Assembly (NCBI RefSeq): GCF_004364285.1
Contig: NZ_SOBE01000001.1
Location: 372,001 to 436,000 of the forward strand
Origin: Frigoribacterium sp. PhB116
GTDB taxonomy: Bacteria; Actinomycetota; Actinomycetes; Actinomycetales; Microbacteriaceae
Length of the DNA stretch: 64,000 nucleotides
Direction of reading: 5' to 3'
Shown here: positions 18,086-29,187 of the stretch, in pieces
Layout of the letters: every line of letters begins with the position of its first letter
How positions within the stretch are numbered: position 1 is the stretch's first letter
Translations under genes and position numbers: made by a program
Notes under the pieces: model-generated
Seen by the model: the letters and a program-made list of their open reading frames with translations, nothing else
Database searches by the model: none
Told to the model about the DNA's origin: nothing

Positions 18086-18691
18086 CTACTTCTTGACGCT
18101 CAGCTGCTCGATGATCGCCTGGGCGACGTCGTGCATCGTGAGGCGACGATCCATCGACGCCTTCTGGATCCAGCGGAACGCCTCCGGCTCGGTGAGGCCC
18201 ATCTTCTCGTTGAGCAGGCCCTTGGCCCGGTCGACGAGCTTGCGGGTCTCGAAGCGCTCGACCAGGTCGGCGACCTCGGCTTCGAGGGTGATGATCTGCG
18301 TGTAGCGCGAGAGGGCGATCTCGATCGCGGGGAGGAGGTCGTTGGGCGTGAAGGGCTTGACCACGTAAGCCAGGGCGCCGGCCTCGCTGGCCCGCTCGAC
18401 CAGTTCTTTCTGGCTGAACGCCGTGAGGAGCACGACGGGGGCGATGTGGTTCTTGCTCAGCGTCTCGGCCGCGGAGATGCCGTCGAGCTTCGGCATCTTG
18501 ACGTCCATGATGACGAGGTCGGGTCGCAGCTCGGTCGCGAGGGCGACGGCGGTCTCGCCGTCTCCGGCCTCGCCCACCACCTCGAATCCGTTGTCGCGGA
18601 GGATCTCGACGATGTCGAGGCGGATGAGGGACTCATCCTCCGCGACGACGACGCGACGGGGTGCTGCTGGTGTTGCTTCCTGGTCACTCAC
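18086..18691 (-). CDS. pdtaR: ANTAR-domain response regulator (PdtaR-like)
   Basis: A 201-aa two-component regulator that acts on RNA rather than DNA. The receiver domain has the acidic pocket AEDES, the phospho-acceptor Asp63 in VIMDVKMPKLDG, LLTAFS and YVVKPF. The C-terminal ANTAR domain (about 130-192) contains LVDRAKGLLNEKMGLTEPEAFRWIQ; ANTAR proteins bind paired hexaloop RNA stems as antiterminators. Location beside polA matches Rv1626 (pdtaR) of M. tuberculosis. Its histidine kinase partner is not in the window. GTG 18691 lies 7 nt after a TAGGCT -10 box, so the mRNA is probably leaderless. Confidence 0.92.
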   Translation of the reverse strand: MSDQEATPAAPRRVVVAEDESLIRLDIVEILRDNGFEVVGEAGDGETAVALATELRPDLVIMDVKMPKLDGISAAETLSKNHIAPVVLLTAFSQKELVERASEAGALAYVVKPFTPNDLLPAIEIALSRYTQIITLEAEVADLVERFETRKLVDRAKGLLNEKMGLTEPEAFRWIQKASMDRRLTMHDVAQAIIEQLSVKK

Positions 18692-18698
18692 GAAGCAG

Positions 18699-18704
18699 AG
18701 CCTA
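18699..18704 (-). promoter_or_regulatory. -10 box of pdtaR, probable leaderless promoter
   Basis: TAGGCT on the minus strand, 7 nt before GTG 18691 and 27 bp from the divergent tRNA gene. Confidence 0.45.
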
Positions 18705-18730
18705 CGGTATTCTCGCCTCGGTCGTCGTGA

Positions 18731-18813
18731 GCCGGATTGGCGGAATGGCAGACGCGGGGCACTCAAAATGCTCTGTCCGAGAGGGCGTGTGGGTTCGAGT
18801 CCCACATCCGGCA
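18731..18813 (+). tRNA. tRNA-Leu, anticodon CAA
   Basis: The 83-nt sequence folds as a type-II tRNA: a 7-bp acceptor stem (GCCGGAT with ATCCGGC), a D-arm with GGCGGAATGGCAGAC, an anticodon loop CTCAAAA giving CAA for the UUG codon, a long variable arm typical of leucine tRNAs, and a T-arm GTGGG-TTCGAGT-CCCAC. The discriminator base is A at 18813. CCA is not encoded. It reads on the plus strand, divergent from pdtaR. Confidence 0.93.
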
Positions 18814-18888
18814 CGGTCGACGACTCCCCCCACCCTGCCCCGCGCCGTGCGCGCCGTGCGCGCGGTGCGAGCGCCCGTCCGCAGGTCG

Positions 18889-18907
18889 CGAGATCGAGAC
18901 GATCTCG
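18889..18907 (+). terminator. Possible terminator of tRNA-Leu
   Basis: An 8-bp stem CGAGATCG/CGATCTCG with a 3-nt loop lies 75 nt after the tRNA and just before the cspA promoter. No T-tract follows. The same stem sequence recurs in the cspA leader. Confidence 0.35.
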
Positions 18908-18926
18908 ACTTCCTGCGTCGAAACGG

Positions 18927-18954
18927 TTGACCCGGGCCACTCGTGCACTACGCT
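18927..18954 (+). promoter_or_regulatory. Candidate promoter of the cold-shock gene
   Basis: TTGACC (18927-18932) and TACGCT (18949-18954) are 16 bp apart. It would give a 5' leader of roughly 160 nt before ATG 19123, in keeping with the long leaders of csp mRNAs. Confidence 0.45.
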
Positions 18955-19075
18955 GGTGGAACTGGTTGTTGTGTTACGCATTTGTATCTCGCGACGTGCC
19001 AGGTCGAGGTTCCTCGGAATCCCGGCCAGGGGGCGTCGTTCTCAGAGGGAGCGGACAAAAAGGCACCGCGACGAG

Positions 19076-19095
19076 CGATCTCGAAATCGAGATCG
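19076..19095 (+). other. Palindromic hairpin in the cspA leader
   Basis: A 9-bp stem CGATCTCGA/TCGAGATCG closing on two bases, 27 nt before the cspA start codon and just 5' of the GAAGGA ribosome-binding site. It could affect message stability or translation with temperature; this is inference. Confidence 0.4.
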
Positions 19096-19122
19096 ACAAC
19101 TCTGATTGAAGGAACAAGAAAA

Positions 19123-19326
19123 ATGGCAACAGGTACCGTTAAGTGGTTCAACTCCGAAAAGGGCTTCGGCTTCATCACCCCCGACGACGGATCCACTGAC
19201 GTCTTCGCGCACTTCTCCGCGATCGCCGGCGACGGCTACCGCAACCTGGAGGAGAACCAGAAGGTCGAGTTCGACACGGCTCAGGGCAACAAGGGCCTCC
19301 AGGCCGAGAACATCCGCGTCATCTGA
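19123..19326 (+). CDS. cspA: Cold-shock protein (CspA family)
   Basis: A 67-aa single-stranded nucleic-acid-binding protein that acts as an RNA chaperone. Both RNA-binding motifs are intact: KGFGFI (13-18) and VFAHF (27-31), and the whole length fits the Csp family. ATG 19123 follows GAAGGA; in-frame upstream codons are not Csp-like. The message appears to have a long structured leader and ends at a strong intrinsic terminator. It is one of the two plus-strand protein genes. Confidence 0.97.
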   Translation: MATGTVKWFNSEKGFGFITPDDGSTDVFAHFSAIAGDGYRNLEENQKVEFDTAQGNKGLQAENIRVI

Positions 19327-19380
19327 CTCGGCGGCGTCCTCGAGACGCCGACTGGAGACGATCTGATCGTCCCCGACACT

Positions 19381-19414
19381 GAAGCCCCGATCTGCTCCGG
19401 CAGGTCGGGGCTTC
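19381..19414 (+). terminator. Intrinsic terminator of cspA
   Basis: A 15-bp stem (19381-19395 with 19400-19414, one T-G wobble) with a TCCG tetraloop, followed by a pyrimidine-rich TCTCATT. It begins 55 bp after the cspA stop. Confidence 0.85.
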
Positions 19415-19430
19415 TCTCATTCCCTCGGTG

Positions 19431-19452
19431 GCACCGGCCGTACGGCCGGTGC
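19431..19452 (-). terminator. Probable terminator of the gene at 19498-20115
   Basis: A 22-bp perfect palindrome (10-bp arms around TA) lies 46 bp after the stop codon of the minus-strand gene. It could also back up cspA termination. Confidence 0.5.
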
Positions 19453-19497
19453 AGCGGAGGGCGGGGGCGTCACAGAGCTGTGTCCGCTCGAGGTCGG

Positions 19498-20115
19498 TCA
19501 ACGGGGCAGCGGCAACGGCAGCCCCAGGAGGCGCGCCACCGGTTCGTAGTCCGCCGCCGCTTCCCGGTACTCCGCCTCCGCCTCCGCCCCTCCCCCGTCG
19601 AGGTCGAGCTCGATCCGGAGCTCGCGTGCCTCTCGAGCTGCCCGGGCTAGGCGCCAGCGCTCCGCGCGCAGGGACCACAGCGCGAGCTCGTCGCCGTCGG
19701 CGTCGTCCGGGGCCGCGTTCGCGACGTCCCACGGCACACGCACGGCCGGCAGGTCGCGGTCCGGCCCGTCCGGTCGTGCGACGTCAGGCCGGGGGTCGCT
19801 GAAGTCCGCGAAGAGCCGCTTCATGCCCACGGCGAGCACGGCCCCGACGAGGGCACCCGAGAGGACGAACGCCGCGAGGTCGCCGAGGCCCTCGACGTGC
19901 CAGATGGCACCCGCCACGGTCCCCATGAAGAAGCCCCCCGTCGCTCCCCCGGTCAACGTCCAGGCGTCCACGACGGCGGACCCGGCGCGGTCGACGGCCC
20001 CGGTGCCCGCACGGCTGCGCCGAGTCGTGGCGACGTCGTGGCCGGTGCCGCTCGGCACGACCCACAGGGCTCCTCCGACGACGAAGCAACGAGGGTGCGA
20101 GGGGCCGACGGACAT
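19498..20115 (-). CDS. Hypothetical membrane protein with an acidic C-terminal domain
   Basis: A 205-aa protein I do not recognise. It has two probable membrane segments: about 54-74 (GGATGGFFMGTVAGAIW) and 79-98 (AAFVLSGALVGAVLAVG). A basic stretch KRLF follows, then about 100 residues rich in Asp, Glu, Ala and Arg with a predicted helix (RAERWRLARAAREARELRIELDL). ATG 20115 has no Shine-Dalgarno but has TAGCCT 6 nt upstream, which supports the start and expression as a leaderless mRNA. It stands alone between cspA and pyk. Confidence 0.7.
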   Translation of the reverse strand: MSVGPSHPRCFVVGGALWVVPSGTGHDVATTRRSRAGTGAVDRAGSAVVDAWTLTGGATGGFFMGTVAGAIWHVEGLGDLAAFVLSGALVGAVLAVGMKRLFADFSDPRPDVARPDGPDRDLPAVRVPWDVANAAPDDADGDELALWSLRAERWRLARAAREARELRIELDLDGGGAEAEAEYREAAADYEPVARLLGLPLPLPR

Positions 20116-20121
20116 GCCGGG

Positions 20122-20127
20122 AGGCTA
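20122..20127 (-). promoter_or_regulatory. -10 box of the hypothetical membrane-protein gene
   Basis: TAGCCT on the minus strand, 6 nt before ATG 20115; the same arrangement as coaE and the DUF885 gene. Confidence 0.45.
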
Positions 20128-20251
20128 CGCCCGCAGTCTGAGGGCGGGCCGCCGACCTCGCGGACCCGTCGAACCCGCGCGCACCCCGCCTCGCGCGAGA
20201 GGGTGTGCGCGCATCCTGCGGGTCTCGGCAAGAGCGGGTCCGCGGACGACG

Positions 20252-20287
20252 ACGGCCGGGCCGCCTCCGGGGAGGCGACCCGGCCGT
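20252..20287 (-). terminator. Terminator of pyk
   Basis: A 17-bp stem (20252-20268 with 20271-20287) and 2-nt loop; the one mismatch is a G-U wobble in the minus-strand RNA. It begins 22 bp after the pyk stop. Confidence 0.8.
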
Positions 20288-20308
20288 GCCGGGGTCGTGC
20301 TGCCGTCG

Positions 20309-21757
20309 CTAGTTCGTGCTGGCGTAGGCCGGGGCGGCCTCACCGTGCGCGTCGCCCACGCGGTGCACGCGGAGGTCGTTCGTCGACCCCGCGATGCCGG
20401 GAGGGGACCCGGCGATGACGATGACCTTCTCGCCCGAGAGGGCGAGCGCGTTGCCCAGGAGGATGTCGTCGACCTGCTCGAACATGGCGTCCGTGTGGGT
20501 CACGTTCTCGACGAGGAACGACTGGACGCCCCAGCTGAGCGTCATGCGGCGACGCGTCGCCTCGTTGGGCGTGAAGGCCAGGATCGGGATCGAGTGGCGG
20601 AGGCGCGACATGCGACGCACGGAGTCGCCCGACTCCGTGAACACGCAGAGGTAGCGCGCCTGGACGAAGTCGGCCACGTCGGCCGCCGCCAGGGTGATCG
20701 CACCGCCCTGGGTGCGCGGCTTCGTGCCGAGCGGGGGGATGCGCTCGAGGCCGTGTTCTTCGGTGGAGGCGACGATGCGGGCCATGGTCTGCACCGTCAC
20801 GACGGGGTACTCGCCCACGCTCGTCTCGCCGCTGAGCATGACCGCGTCGGCGCCGTCGAGGACGGCGTTCGCCACGTCGGACGTCTCGGCGCGCGTCGGG
20901 ATCGGGCTGGAGATCATCGACTCGAGCATCTGCGTCGCGACGATGACCGGCTTGGCCATGCGGCGGGACAGCTCGACGGCGTGCTTCTGGACGATGGGGA
21001 CCGCCTCGAGAGGGAGCTCGACGCCGAGGTCGCCACGGGCGACCATGATGCCGTCGAACGCGTCGATGATCGCCTCGAGGTTGTCGACGGCCTGCGGCTT
21101 CTCGATCTTGGCGATGACGGGCAGGCGACGCCCCTCCTCGGCCATGATCTCGTGCACGCGGGTGACGTCGTCGGCGTCGCGGACGAACGAGAGCGCGATG
21201 AAGTCGGCGCCGAGGGCCAGGCCCCAGCGGAGGTCCGCTTCGTCTTTCTCAGAGAGGGCAGGGACGCTCACGGCGACGCCGGGCAGGTTGATGCCCTTGT
21301 TGTTCGAGACCGTGCCGGCCACGACGACCTCGGTCGTCACGGTCGTTCCGTCGGTCTCGAGCACGCGCAGCTTCACGCGACCGTCGTCGATCAGCAGCGG
21401 GTCGCCCACGGCGACGTCGCCGGGCAGGCCCTTGAAGGTCGTGCCGCAGATCTCCTTCGTGCCGAGGATGTCGTCGGTGGTGATCTTGAACACGTCGCCG
21501 ACCGCGAGGTCGTGCGGGCCGTCGGAGAACTTGCCCAGGCGGATCTTCGGGCCCTGCAGGTCGACGAGGACGGCCACGGGACGCTCGGCGTCCGCCGCTG
21601 CCTGGCGCACGTTGGCGTAGACGGACTCGTGCACGTCGTAGCTGCCGTGGCTGAGGTTCATCCTGGCCACGTCGACGCCGGCGTCGATGATGGCCCGGAT
21701 GTCGTCGTAGCTCGACGTCGCCGGCCCGAGGGTGGCGACGATCTTTGCGCGTCTCAT
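20309..21757 (-). CDS. pyk: Pyruvate kinase
   Basis: Converts phosphoenolpyruvate and ADP to pyruvate and ATP, the last glycolytic step. The 482-aa protein is full length: it begins RRAKIVATLGPATSS, has the MNLSHG motif, the active-site IAKIEKPQAVDNLEAI and the effector-loop area MVARGDLGVELP, and ends with the GSPPGIAGSTN nucleotide-proximal loop. ATG 21757 follows AGGA; a -10-like TACAGT lies 9 nt upstream. It lies 75 bp downstream of gltD and may have its own promoter. Confidence 0.97.
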   Translation of the reverse strand: MRRAKIVATLGPATSSYDDIRAIIDAGVDVARMNLSHGSYDVHESVYANVRQAAADAERPVAVLVDLQGPKIRLGKFSDGPHDLAVGDVFKITTDDILGTKEICGTTFKGLPGDVAVGDPLLIDDGRVKLRVLETDGTTVTTEVVVAGTVSNNKGINLPGVAVSVPALSEKDEADLRWGLALGADFIALSFVRDADDVTRVHEIMAEEGRRLPVIAKIEKPQAVDNLEAIIDAFDGIMVARGDLGVELPLEAVPIVQKHAVELSRRMAKPVIVATQMLESMISSPIPTRAETSDVANAVLDGADAVMLSGETSVGEYPVVTVQTMARIVASTEEHGLERIPPLGTKPRTQGGAITLAAADVADFVQARYLCVFTESGDSVRRMSRLRHSIPILAFTPNEATRRRMTLSWGVQSFLVENVTHTDAMFEQVDDILLGNALALSGEKVIVIAGSPPGIAGSTNDLRVHRVGDAHGEAAPAYASTN

Positions 21758-21831
21758 GTGTTCCTTACTGTAGGTAGGGGGTGGGACGGCTGGGGACCCG
21801 TTCCACCAGCCTATTCCCGACTCGAGCCGGG

Positions 21832-23281
<1,450 letters not shown>

Positions 23282-23289
<8 letters not shown>

Positions 23290-26200
23290 CGGTCACCTCC
23301 AGGATTCGCTTCCAGGCTTCGTCGCCATCGGGGTCGAGACCCTCGTCGACGGCCGTCTGCCGGGTGGCGAGGACGGCGGCGTAGTCACGCGGCAGGACCT
23401 TGACGAACTCGGACGCCGCGGCGTCGACGTCGGCGAGCAGGCGCTCGGCGACGGGCGAGCCCGTCTCGGCGAGGTGCCGCGACAGGAGGTCGGAGAGGAT
23501 CTCGACGTCGGCGCTGCCGAGCGGGTGCAGCTGGAGCTCGCCCGACGCGAGGGACTCGGCGTTCACCCGCTCGCTGCGGAGCCGGTGCACGTAGGCCGTG
23601 CCGCCGGACATGCCCGCGCCGAGGTTCCGTCCCGTGTCGCCGAGGATGACGGCGAGACCGCCGGTCATGTACTCGAGCGCGTGATCGCCCACGCCCTCGA
23701 CGACGGCGCTGGCACCCGAGTTGCGCACCAGGAACCGCTCGCCCACGATGCCGCGGATGAAGAGGCTGCCCTGGGTCGCGCCGTAGCCGATCACGTTGCC
23801 GGCGATGACGTTGTCCTCGGCGACGAAGGTGCTCTCCCGCGACGGCCGCACGACGACGATGCCGCCGGAGAGGCCCTTGCCGACGTAGTCGTTGCTGTCG
23901 CCCTCGAGGCGCAGCGTGATGCCGGCCGGCAGGAAGGCACCGAGCGACTGTCCGGCGGAGCCGGTCAGGGTGACGTCGATGCTGCCCTCGGGCAGGCCGT
24001 GCTCGCCGTGGCGGACGGTCACCTCGTGGCCGAGCATGGTCCCGACGGCACGCTCGGTGTTGCGGATGGGCAGCGAGATCGCGACCCGGCCGCCGTTCTC
24101 GAGCACGTCGGAGCTGCGGGCGATGAGCTCGACGTCGAAGTGCGACTCGAGCTCGTGGTCCTGCTGCCGGTGGTTGCGACGGGGCTCGTCGTCGTCGAAG
24201 TGCGGTCCGACCAGCACGGGCGACAGGTCGAGACCGGAGGCCTTCCAGTGGTCGAGGGCACGGTCGACGTCGAGGGCGTCCGTTCGGCCGATCGCCTCGT
24301 CGAGGCTGCGGAAGCCGAGGGAGGCGAGGATCTCGCGCACCTCCTGGGCCAGGAACTCGAAGAAGTTGACGACGAACTCGGGCTTGCCCGAGAACCGCGC
24401 CCGGAGCTCGGGGTTCTGCGTCGCGACGCCCACGGGGCAGGTGTCGAGGTGGCAGACCCGCATCATGATGCAGCCCTCGACGATCAGCGGCGCGGTCGCG
24501 AAGCCGAACTCCTCGCCGCCGAGCAGCGCGGCGATCACGACGTCGCGGCCCGTCTTCATCTGGCCGTCGACCTGCACCACGACGCGGTCGCGCATGCCGT
24601 TGAGCATCAGCGTCTGCTGGGTCTCCGCGAGGCCGATCTCCCACGGGGTGCCGGCGTGCTTGAGCGAGTTCAGGGGGCTGGCGCCCGTGCCGCCGTCGTG
24701 GCCCGAGACGAGGACCACGTCGGCGAGGGCCTTCGTCACGCCCGCGGCGACCGCTCCGATGCCCGACTGGCTCACGAGCTTGACGTGCACCCGGGCCGTC
24801 GGGTTGGCGCGCTTGACGTCGAAGATGAGCTGCTTGAGGTCTTCGATCGAGTAGATGTCGTGGTGCGGCGGCGGGCTGATCAGGCCGACGCCCGGCGTCG
24901 CGTGGCGGGTGCGTGCCACCCACGGGTAGACCTTCGTCGGGGGCAGCTGCCCGCCCTCGCCGGGCTTGGCGCCCTGGGCCATCTTGAGCTGGATGTCGGT
25001 GGCGTGCGTGAGGTACATGCTCGTCACGCCGAACCGACCCGACGCGACCTGCTTGACCGCGCTGCGGCGCTCGGGGTCGAGCAGTCGGTCGACGTCCTCG
25101 CCGCCTTCGCCCGTGTTGGACTTGCCGCCCAGGCGGTTCATGGCGATCGCGAGGGTCTCGTGCGCCTCCTTCGAGATGGAGCCGTAGCTCATCGCGCCGG
25201 TCGAGAACCGCTTCACGATCGACTCGATCGGCTCGACCTCGTCGAGGGGCACCGGCTCGCGGAGGCCCTGCCGGAACGAGAAGAGCCCGCGGAGGGTCAT
25301 CAGGTCCTCCGACTGGTCGTCGACGAGTTTCGTGTACTCGCGGAAGATGTCGTACCGGCGCGTGCGCGTGGCGTGCTGCAGGCGGAAGACGGTGTCGGGG
25401 TTGAACAGGTGCCGCGGGCCCTCGCGGCGCCACTGGTACTCGCCCCCGGTCGCGAGGCGCTCGTGCGCCACGACGGACCCGTCGGTCGGGTACGCGCTGG
25501 TGTGGCGCTGCTTGTTCTCGGCCGCGACGACGTCGATGCCCACCCCGCCGAGCACGCTCGACGTGCCGGTGAAGTAGGTGTCGACGAACTCCTGGCTCAG
25601 GCCGACGGCCTCGAAGGCCTGGGCGGCGGCGTAGCTCGACACGGTCGAGATGCCCATCTTGGACATGATCTTGAGCACGCCCTTGCCGAGCGCCTTGATC
25701 AAGTTGTGGACGGCGTCCTCCGGCGAGATGCCGGTGATCATGCCCGACCGGACGAGGTTCTCGCAGGTCTCCATGGCGAGGTACGGGTTGATCGCCGAGG
25801 CGCCGTAGCCGATCAGGGTGGCGACGTGGTGCACCTCGCGGACGTCGCCGGCCTCGACGATCAGGCCGACCGACATGCGCTTCTCGGTGCGGATCAGGTG
25901 GTGGTGGACCGCAGCGAGCATGAGGAGGGACGGGACGGGCGCGAAGTCCTGGTTCGAGTCGCGGTCGGAGAGCACGATGAACTCGGCCCCGGCCTCGATG
26001 GCGTCGTCGACCTCGTTGCACATGGCCGCGATGCGCTTCTCGAGCGCGCGCGGCCCCTTGTCGGCCCGGTACAGGCCGCGGATCGTCGAGGTGACGCGAG
26101 AACCGGGGCTGGGGTCGATGTGCTGGATCTTCGCGAGCTCGTCGTTGTCGATGACGGGGAAGTCGAGCACGACCTGGCGCGCGTGCTCCGGGGTCGCCGA

Positions 26201-27862
26201 GAGCAGGTTGCGCTCCGGGCCGAGCCCGAGCGACAGCGACGTGACGACCTGCTCCCGGATCGAGTCGAGCGGCGGGTTCGTCACCTGTGCGAACTGCTGG
26301 GTGAAGTAGTCGAACAGGAGGCGCGGGCGCTCGGACAGCACCGCGATCGGCGTGTCGCTGCCCATGGCACCGAGGGGCTCGGCCCCGGTCTTCGCCATCG
26401 GCGTGAGCAGGATGCGCACCTCTTCTTCGGTGTAGCCGAAGGTGCGCTGGCGACGGATGACGGAGGCCGGCGTGTGCACGATGTGCTCGCGCTCGGGCAG
26501 CTCGGAGAGGCGGATGCGGCCCTCGGCGAGCCACTCGCCGAAGGGCTCGGACGCCGCGAGGTCGCGTTTGATCTCGTCGTCCTCGATCAAGCGGCCTGCC
26601 TCGGTGTCGACGAGGAACATCTTGCCGGGGCGCAGCCGCCCCTTGCGGACGATCTTCGCGGGGTCGATGTCGGGCAGCACGCCGATCTCGCTGGCGAGCA
26701 CGACGAGGCCGTCGTCGGTGACCAGGTAGCGACCGGGGCGCAGGCCGTTGCGGTCGAGGGTGGCGCCCACGAGGCTGCCGTCGGTGAAGGTGATGGCGGC
26801 GGGGCCGTCCCACGCCTCCATGAGCATCGAGTGGTACTCGTAGAAGTCCCGCAGGGTCGGGTCGATGTCGACCTGGTTCTCCCACGCCTCGGGGACCATC
26901 ATCATGATGGCGTGCGGCAGCGAGCGACCTGTGAGGCTCAGCAGCTCGACCACCTCGTCGAACGACGCGGAGTCGCTGGCGCCGGGGCTGACCACCGGCA
27001 GCAGCGGCTTGAGGTCGCCGAGGAGCTCGGACTCGAGCTGCGACTGGCGCGCTCGCATCCAGTTGCGGTTGCCCCGGACGGTGTTGATCTCGCCGTTGTG
27101 CGCGATCATCCGGAACGGCTGTGCGAGCGGCCAGGACGGGAACGTGTTCGTCGAGTACCGGGAGTGCACGACGGCCAGCTTCGACGCGAAGCGCTCGTCG
27201 CTGAGGTCGGGGTAGAAGGGCTCGAGCTGCAGCGTCGTGACCATGCCCTTGTAGACCATGGTGCGGCTGCCGAGCGAGGTGAAGTAGGCGCCGAGCTTCG
27301 ACTCGGAGCGCTTGCGCAGACGGTAGGCCTGGCGGTCGAGCGCCACGCCTGAGAGCGGCACGCCGTCGGCGTCGTGACGACGGCTGCGGACGAAGAGCTG
27401 CTCGAACGCCGGCATCGCCCCGCGGGCCAGCGAGCCGAGCTCGTCGGGTCGGACGGGCACCTCGCGCCAGCCGAGGACGTCGAGCTGCTCGAGGTTCGCG
27501 ATGCGCTCGACGCCGGTCTTCAGCTCGGCTCGCTCTTGTTCGTCGGTCGGGAGGAACGCGATGCCGACGGCGTACTGCCCGGCCTCGGGCAGCTCGAAGT
27601 CGACGACGGCGCGGAGGAACGCGTCGGGGACCTGGCAGAGGATGCCGGCGCCGTCGCCCGTGCCCGCGTCGGAGCCGATCGCACCACGGTGCTCGAGGTT
27701 GCGGAGCGCGCCGAGCGCGGCGTCGACGATGTCGTGGCCCGGGGTCCCGCGGAGCGTCGCGACCATGGCGAGGCCGCAGGCGTCCTTCTCGTTGCGCGGG
27801 TCGTACAGGCCCGCAGCAGCGGGAACGGTGCTGAACTGCTGGTGAACTGGCGTGAGCGCCAT
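23282..27862 (-). CDS. gltB: Glutamate synthase (NADPH) large subunit
   Basis: The large GOGAT subunit of 1,526 aa. An N-terminal class-II glutaminase domain should be exposed by removal of a short propeptide before Cys29 (EKDACGLAM). The central and FMN-binding synthase domains follow, with the iron-sulfur cysteines in [14 protein letters not shown], and a C-terminal beta-helix domain rich in glycine ([19 protein letters not shown]). I chose ATG 27862, which has GAGGA about 9 nt upstream; a GTG 15 bp earlier is possible. The 238-bp upstream gap to lgt shows small hairpins but no recognisable riboswitch or promoter. Confidence 0.97.
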
Positions 27863-28049
27863 GTGATCCGTCCTCACGGGGAGATCCGATGGGGGTCGGG
27901 ACGTCGTCGGCCCGTCGTCGAGACGACGGCGCGGACGCGTCCATCGTCGGCAGGTGCTGACCGGGCGGTGGTGGCGGGCCCGGGTGCGGCGCAGCGTGAC
28001 TTCCCGTGGCTGCTTGTGGCAGCCGTGAGGCGGTGCTCGTCGCGGAGGG

Positions 28050-28070
28050 TGCCCCTGAGGGAGCGGGGCA
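28050..28070 (-). terminator. Weak candidate terminator of lgt
   Basis: A 6-bp stem TGCCCC/GGGGCA with a 9-nt loop, 31 bp after the lgt stop. A second small hairpin (6-bp stem) lies at 28008-28024. Otherwise nothing clear is seen in the gap before gltB. Confidence 0.3.
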
Positions 28071-28100
28071 GGTCGTGAGTGCTGACCGTGCCCGTCTGGC

Positions 28101-29099
28101 TCAGGAGCGTGGCGTGGTCTCGGTGTTGTCGTCCGATGATGCCACGGTGACCAACTCGGGTTCGTCGTCCTCCGTGTACGTGTCGCGCGAGTCTACCTCA
28201 GCCGCACGATCCGACGGCGCGCGGCCGAGCACGTACGGGCCGGGGAGCAGCCCGGCGTGGCGACGGTTCGCGACGACCCAGACGGCGACGCCGAGGACGA
28301 TGGCGGCGAAGGACATCCAGACGTTGGTGCGGATGCCGAAGAACAGGAGGCTCGGGTCGGTCCGGATGGACTCGAAGACCGAGCGGCCGATCCCGTACCA
28401 GACGAGGTAGAACGCCAGGGCGCGGCCCCACTGCATCGGCGTCTTCCGCTCGATGAGCAGGAGGACGGCGACGCCGGCCAGCATCCAGATGATCTCGTAG
28501 AGGAAGGTCGGGTGGAACAGCGTGCCCTCGGGCAGGCCCACCGGGTAGGCGGGGTTGGTCGACTCGATCTCGAGGCCCCAGGGCAGGTCGGTCGGCAGGC
28601 CGAAGAGCTCGTGGTTGAACCAGTTGCCGAGGCGGCCGAAGGCCTGCGCGACGAGCAGCCCGGGTGCGAGTGCGTCCGCGAAGACGGAGAAGCGCAGGCC
28701 GGAGGCGCGGCAGCCCAGCCAGACGCCCACGGCGCCGAAGAGCAGGGCGCCGTAGATCGCGAGCCCGCCCTCCCACACGGCGAGGGCGCGCCACCACTCC
28801 TGACCGGCGAAGTAGTCGGCGGGGTGCGTGACGACGTGGAAGAACCGACCGCCGATGATCCCCAGCGGCACGGCGAAGATCGCGACGTCGATGACGACCC
28901 AGCGTTCGGCACCACGATCGGTGAGGCGCTTGTTCGTGAGGAGGACCGCTGCGACGATGCCCACGAGGATGCAGATCGCGTACGCGTGGATGCGGAGGGA
29001 CCCGGGCAGGGCGGCGCCGAACGTCGAGTTGATCCAGCTCGTCAGGTCGAAGTACTGCCAGTCGACGGAGGGGCTCGGGATGCTCAGGGGAACGAACAC
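28101..29099 (-). CDS. lgt: Prolipoprotein diacylglyceryl transferase
   Basis: Lgt attaches diacylglycerol to the lipobox cysteine of prolipoproteins in the cytoplasmic membrane. The 332-aa protein has several membrane segments, GGRFFHV with the conserved His region, and the Lgt signature [13 protein letters not shown] (155-167). The C-terminal tail after residue 290 is polar and acidic, an extension common in actinobacterial Lgt. It follows trpA, as in mycobacteria. A TAGAGT -10 box lies about 57 bp upstream. Confidence 0.97.
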   Translation of the reverse strand: MFVPLSIPSPSVDWQYFDLTSWINSTFGAALPGSLRIHAYAICILVGIVAAVLLTNKRLTDRGAERWVVIDVAIFAVPLGIIGGRFFHVVTHPADYFAGQEWWRALAVWEGGLAIYGALLFGAVGVWLGCRASGLRFSVFADALAPGLLVAQAFGRLGNWFNHELFGLPTDLPWGLEIESTNPAYPVGLPEGTLFHPTFLYEIIWMLAGVAVLLLIERKTPMQWGRALAFYLVWYGIGRSVFESIRTDPSLLFFGIRTNVWMSFAAIVLGVAVWVVANRRHAGLLPGPYVLGRAPSDRAAEVDSRDTYTEDDEPELVTVASSDDNTETTPRS

Positions 29100-29155
29100 G
29101 TTCGGGGCGCCTTTCAGGGGGGACTACGGGACGACGGCGGGCCGACGCGAGGACG

Positions 29156-29184
29156 ACTCTAGCGCGGGCCGTCGTCGGCGTCGG
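29156..29184 (-). promoter_or_regulatory. Candidate promoter of lgt
   Basis: CCGACG (29179-29184) and TAGAGT (29156-29161) are 17 bp apart on the minus strand, directly after the trpA stop. The expected leader is about 50 nt. Confidence 0.4.
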
Positions 29185-29187
29185 ACG

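Noticed and set aside
27863-28100. A glutamine or other riboswitch in the gltB leader
   Set aside because: Only short unrelated hairpins (28008-28024 and 28050-28070) are seen. The conserved core of glnA-type RNAs is not recognisable.
29131-29175. Intrinsic terminator after trpA (ACGACGGC/GCCGTCGT, 8 bp)
   Set aside because: The loop is 29 nt and the region also holds the lgt promoter, so the pairing is too weak to call as a terminator.
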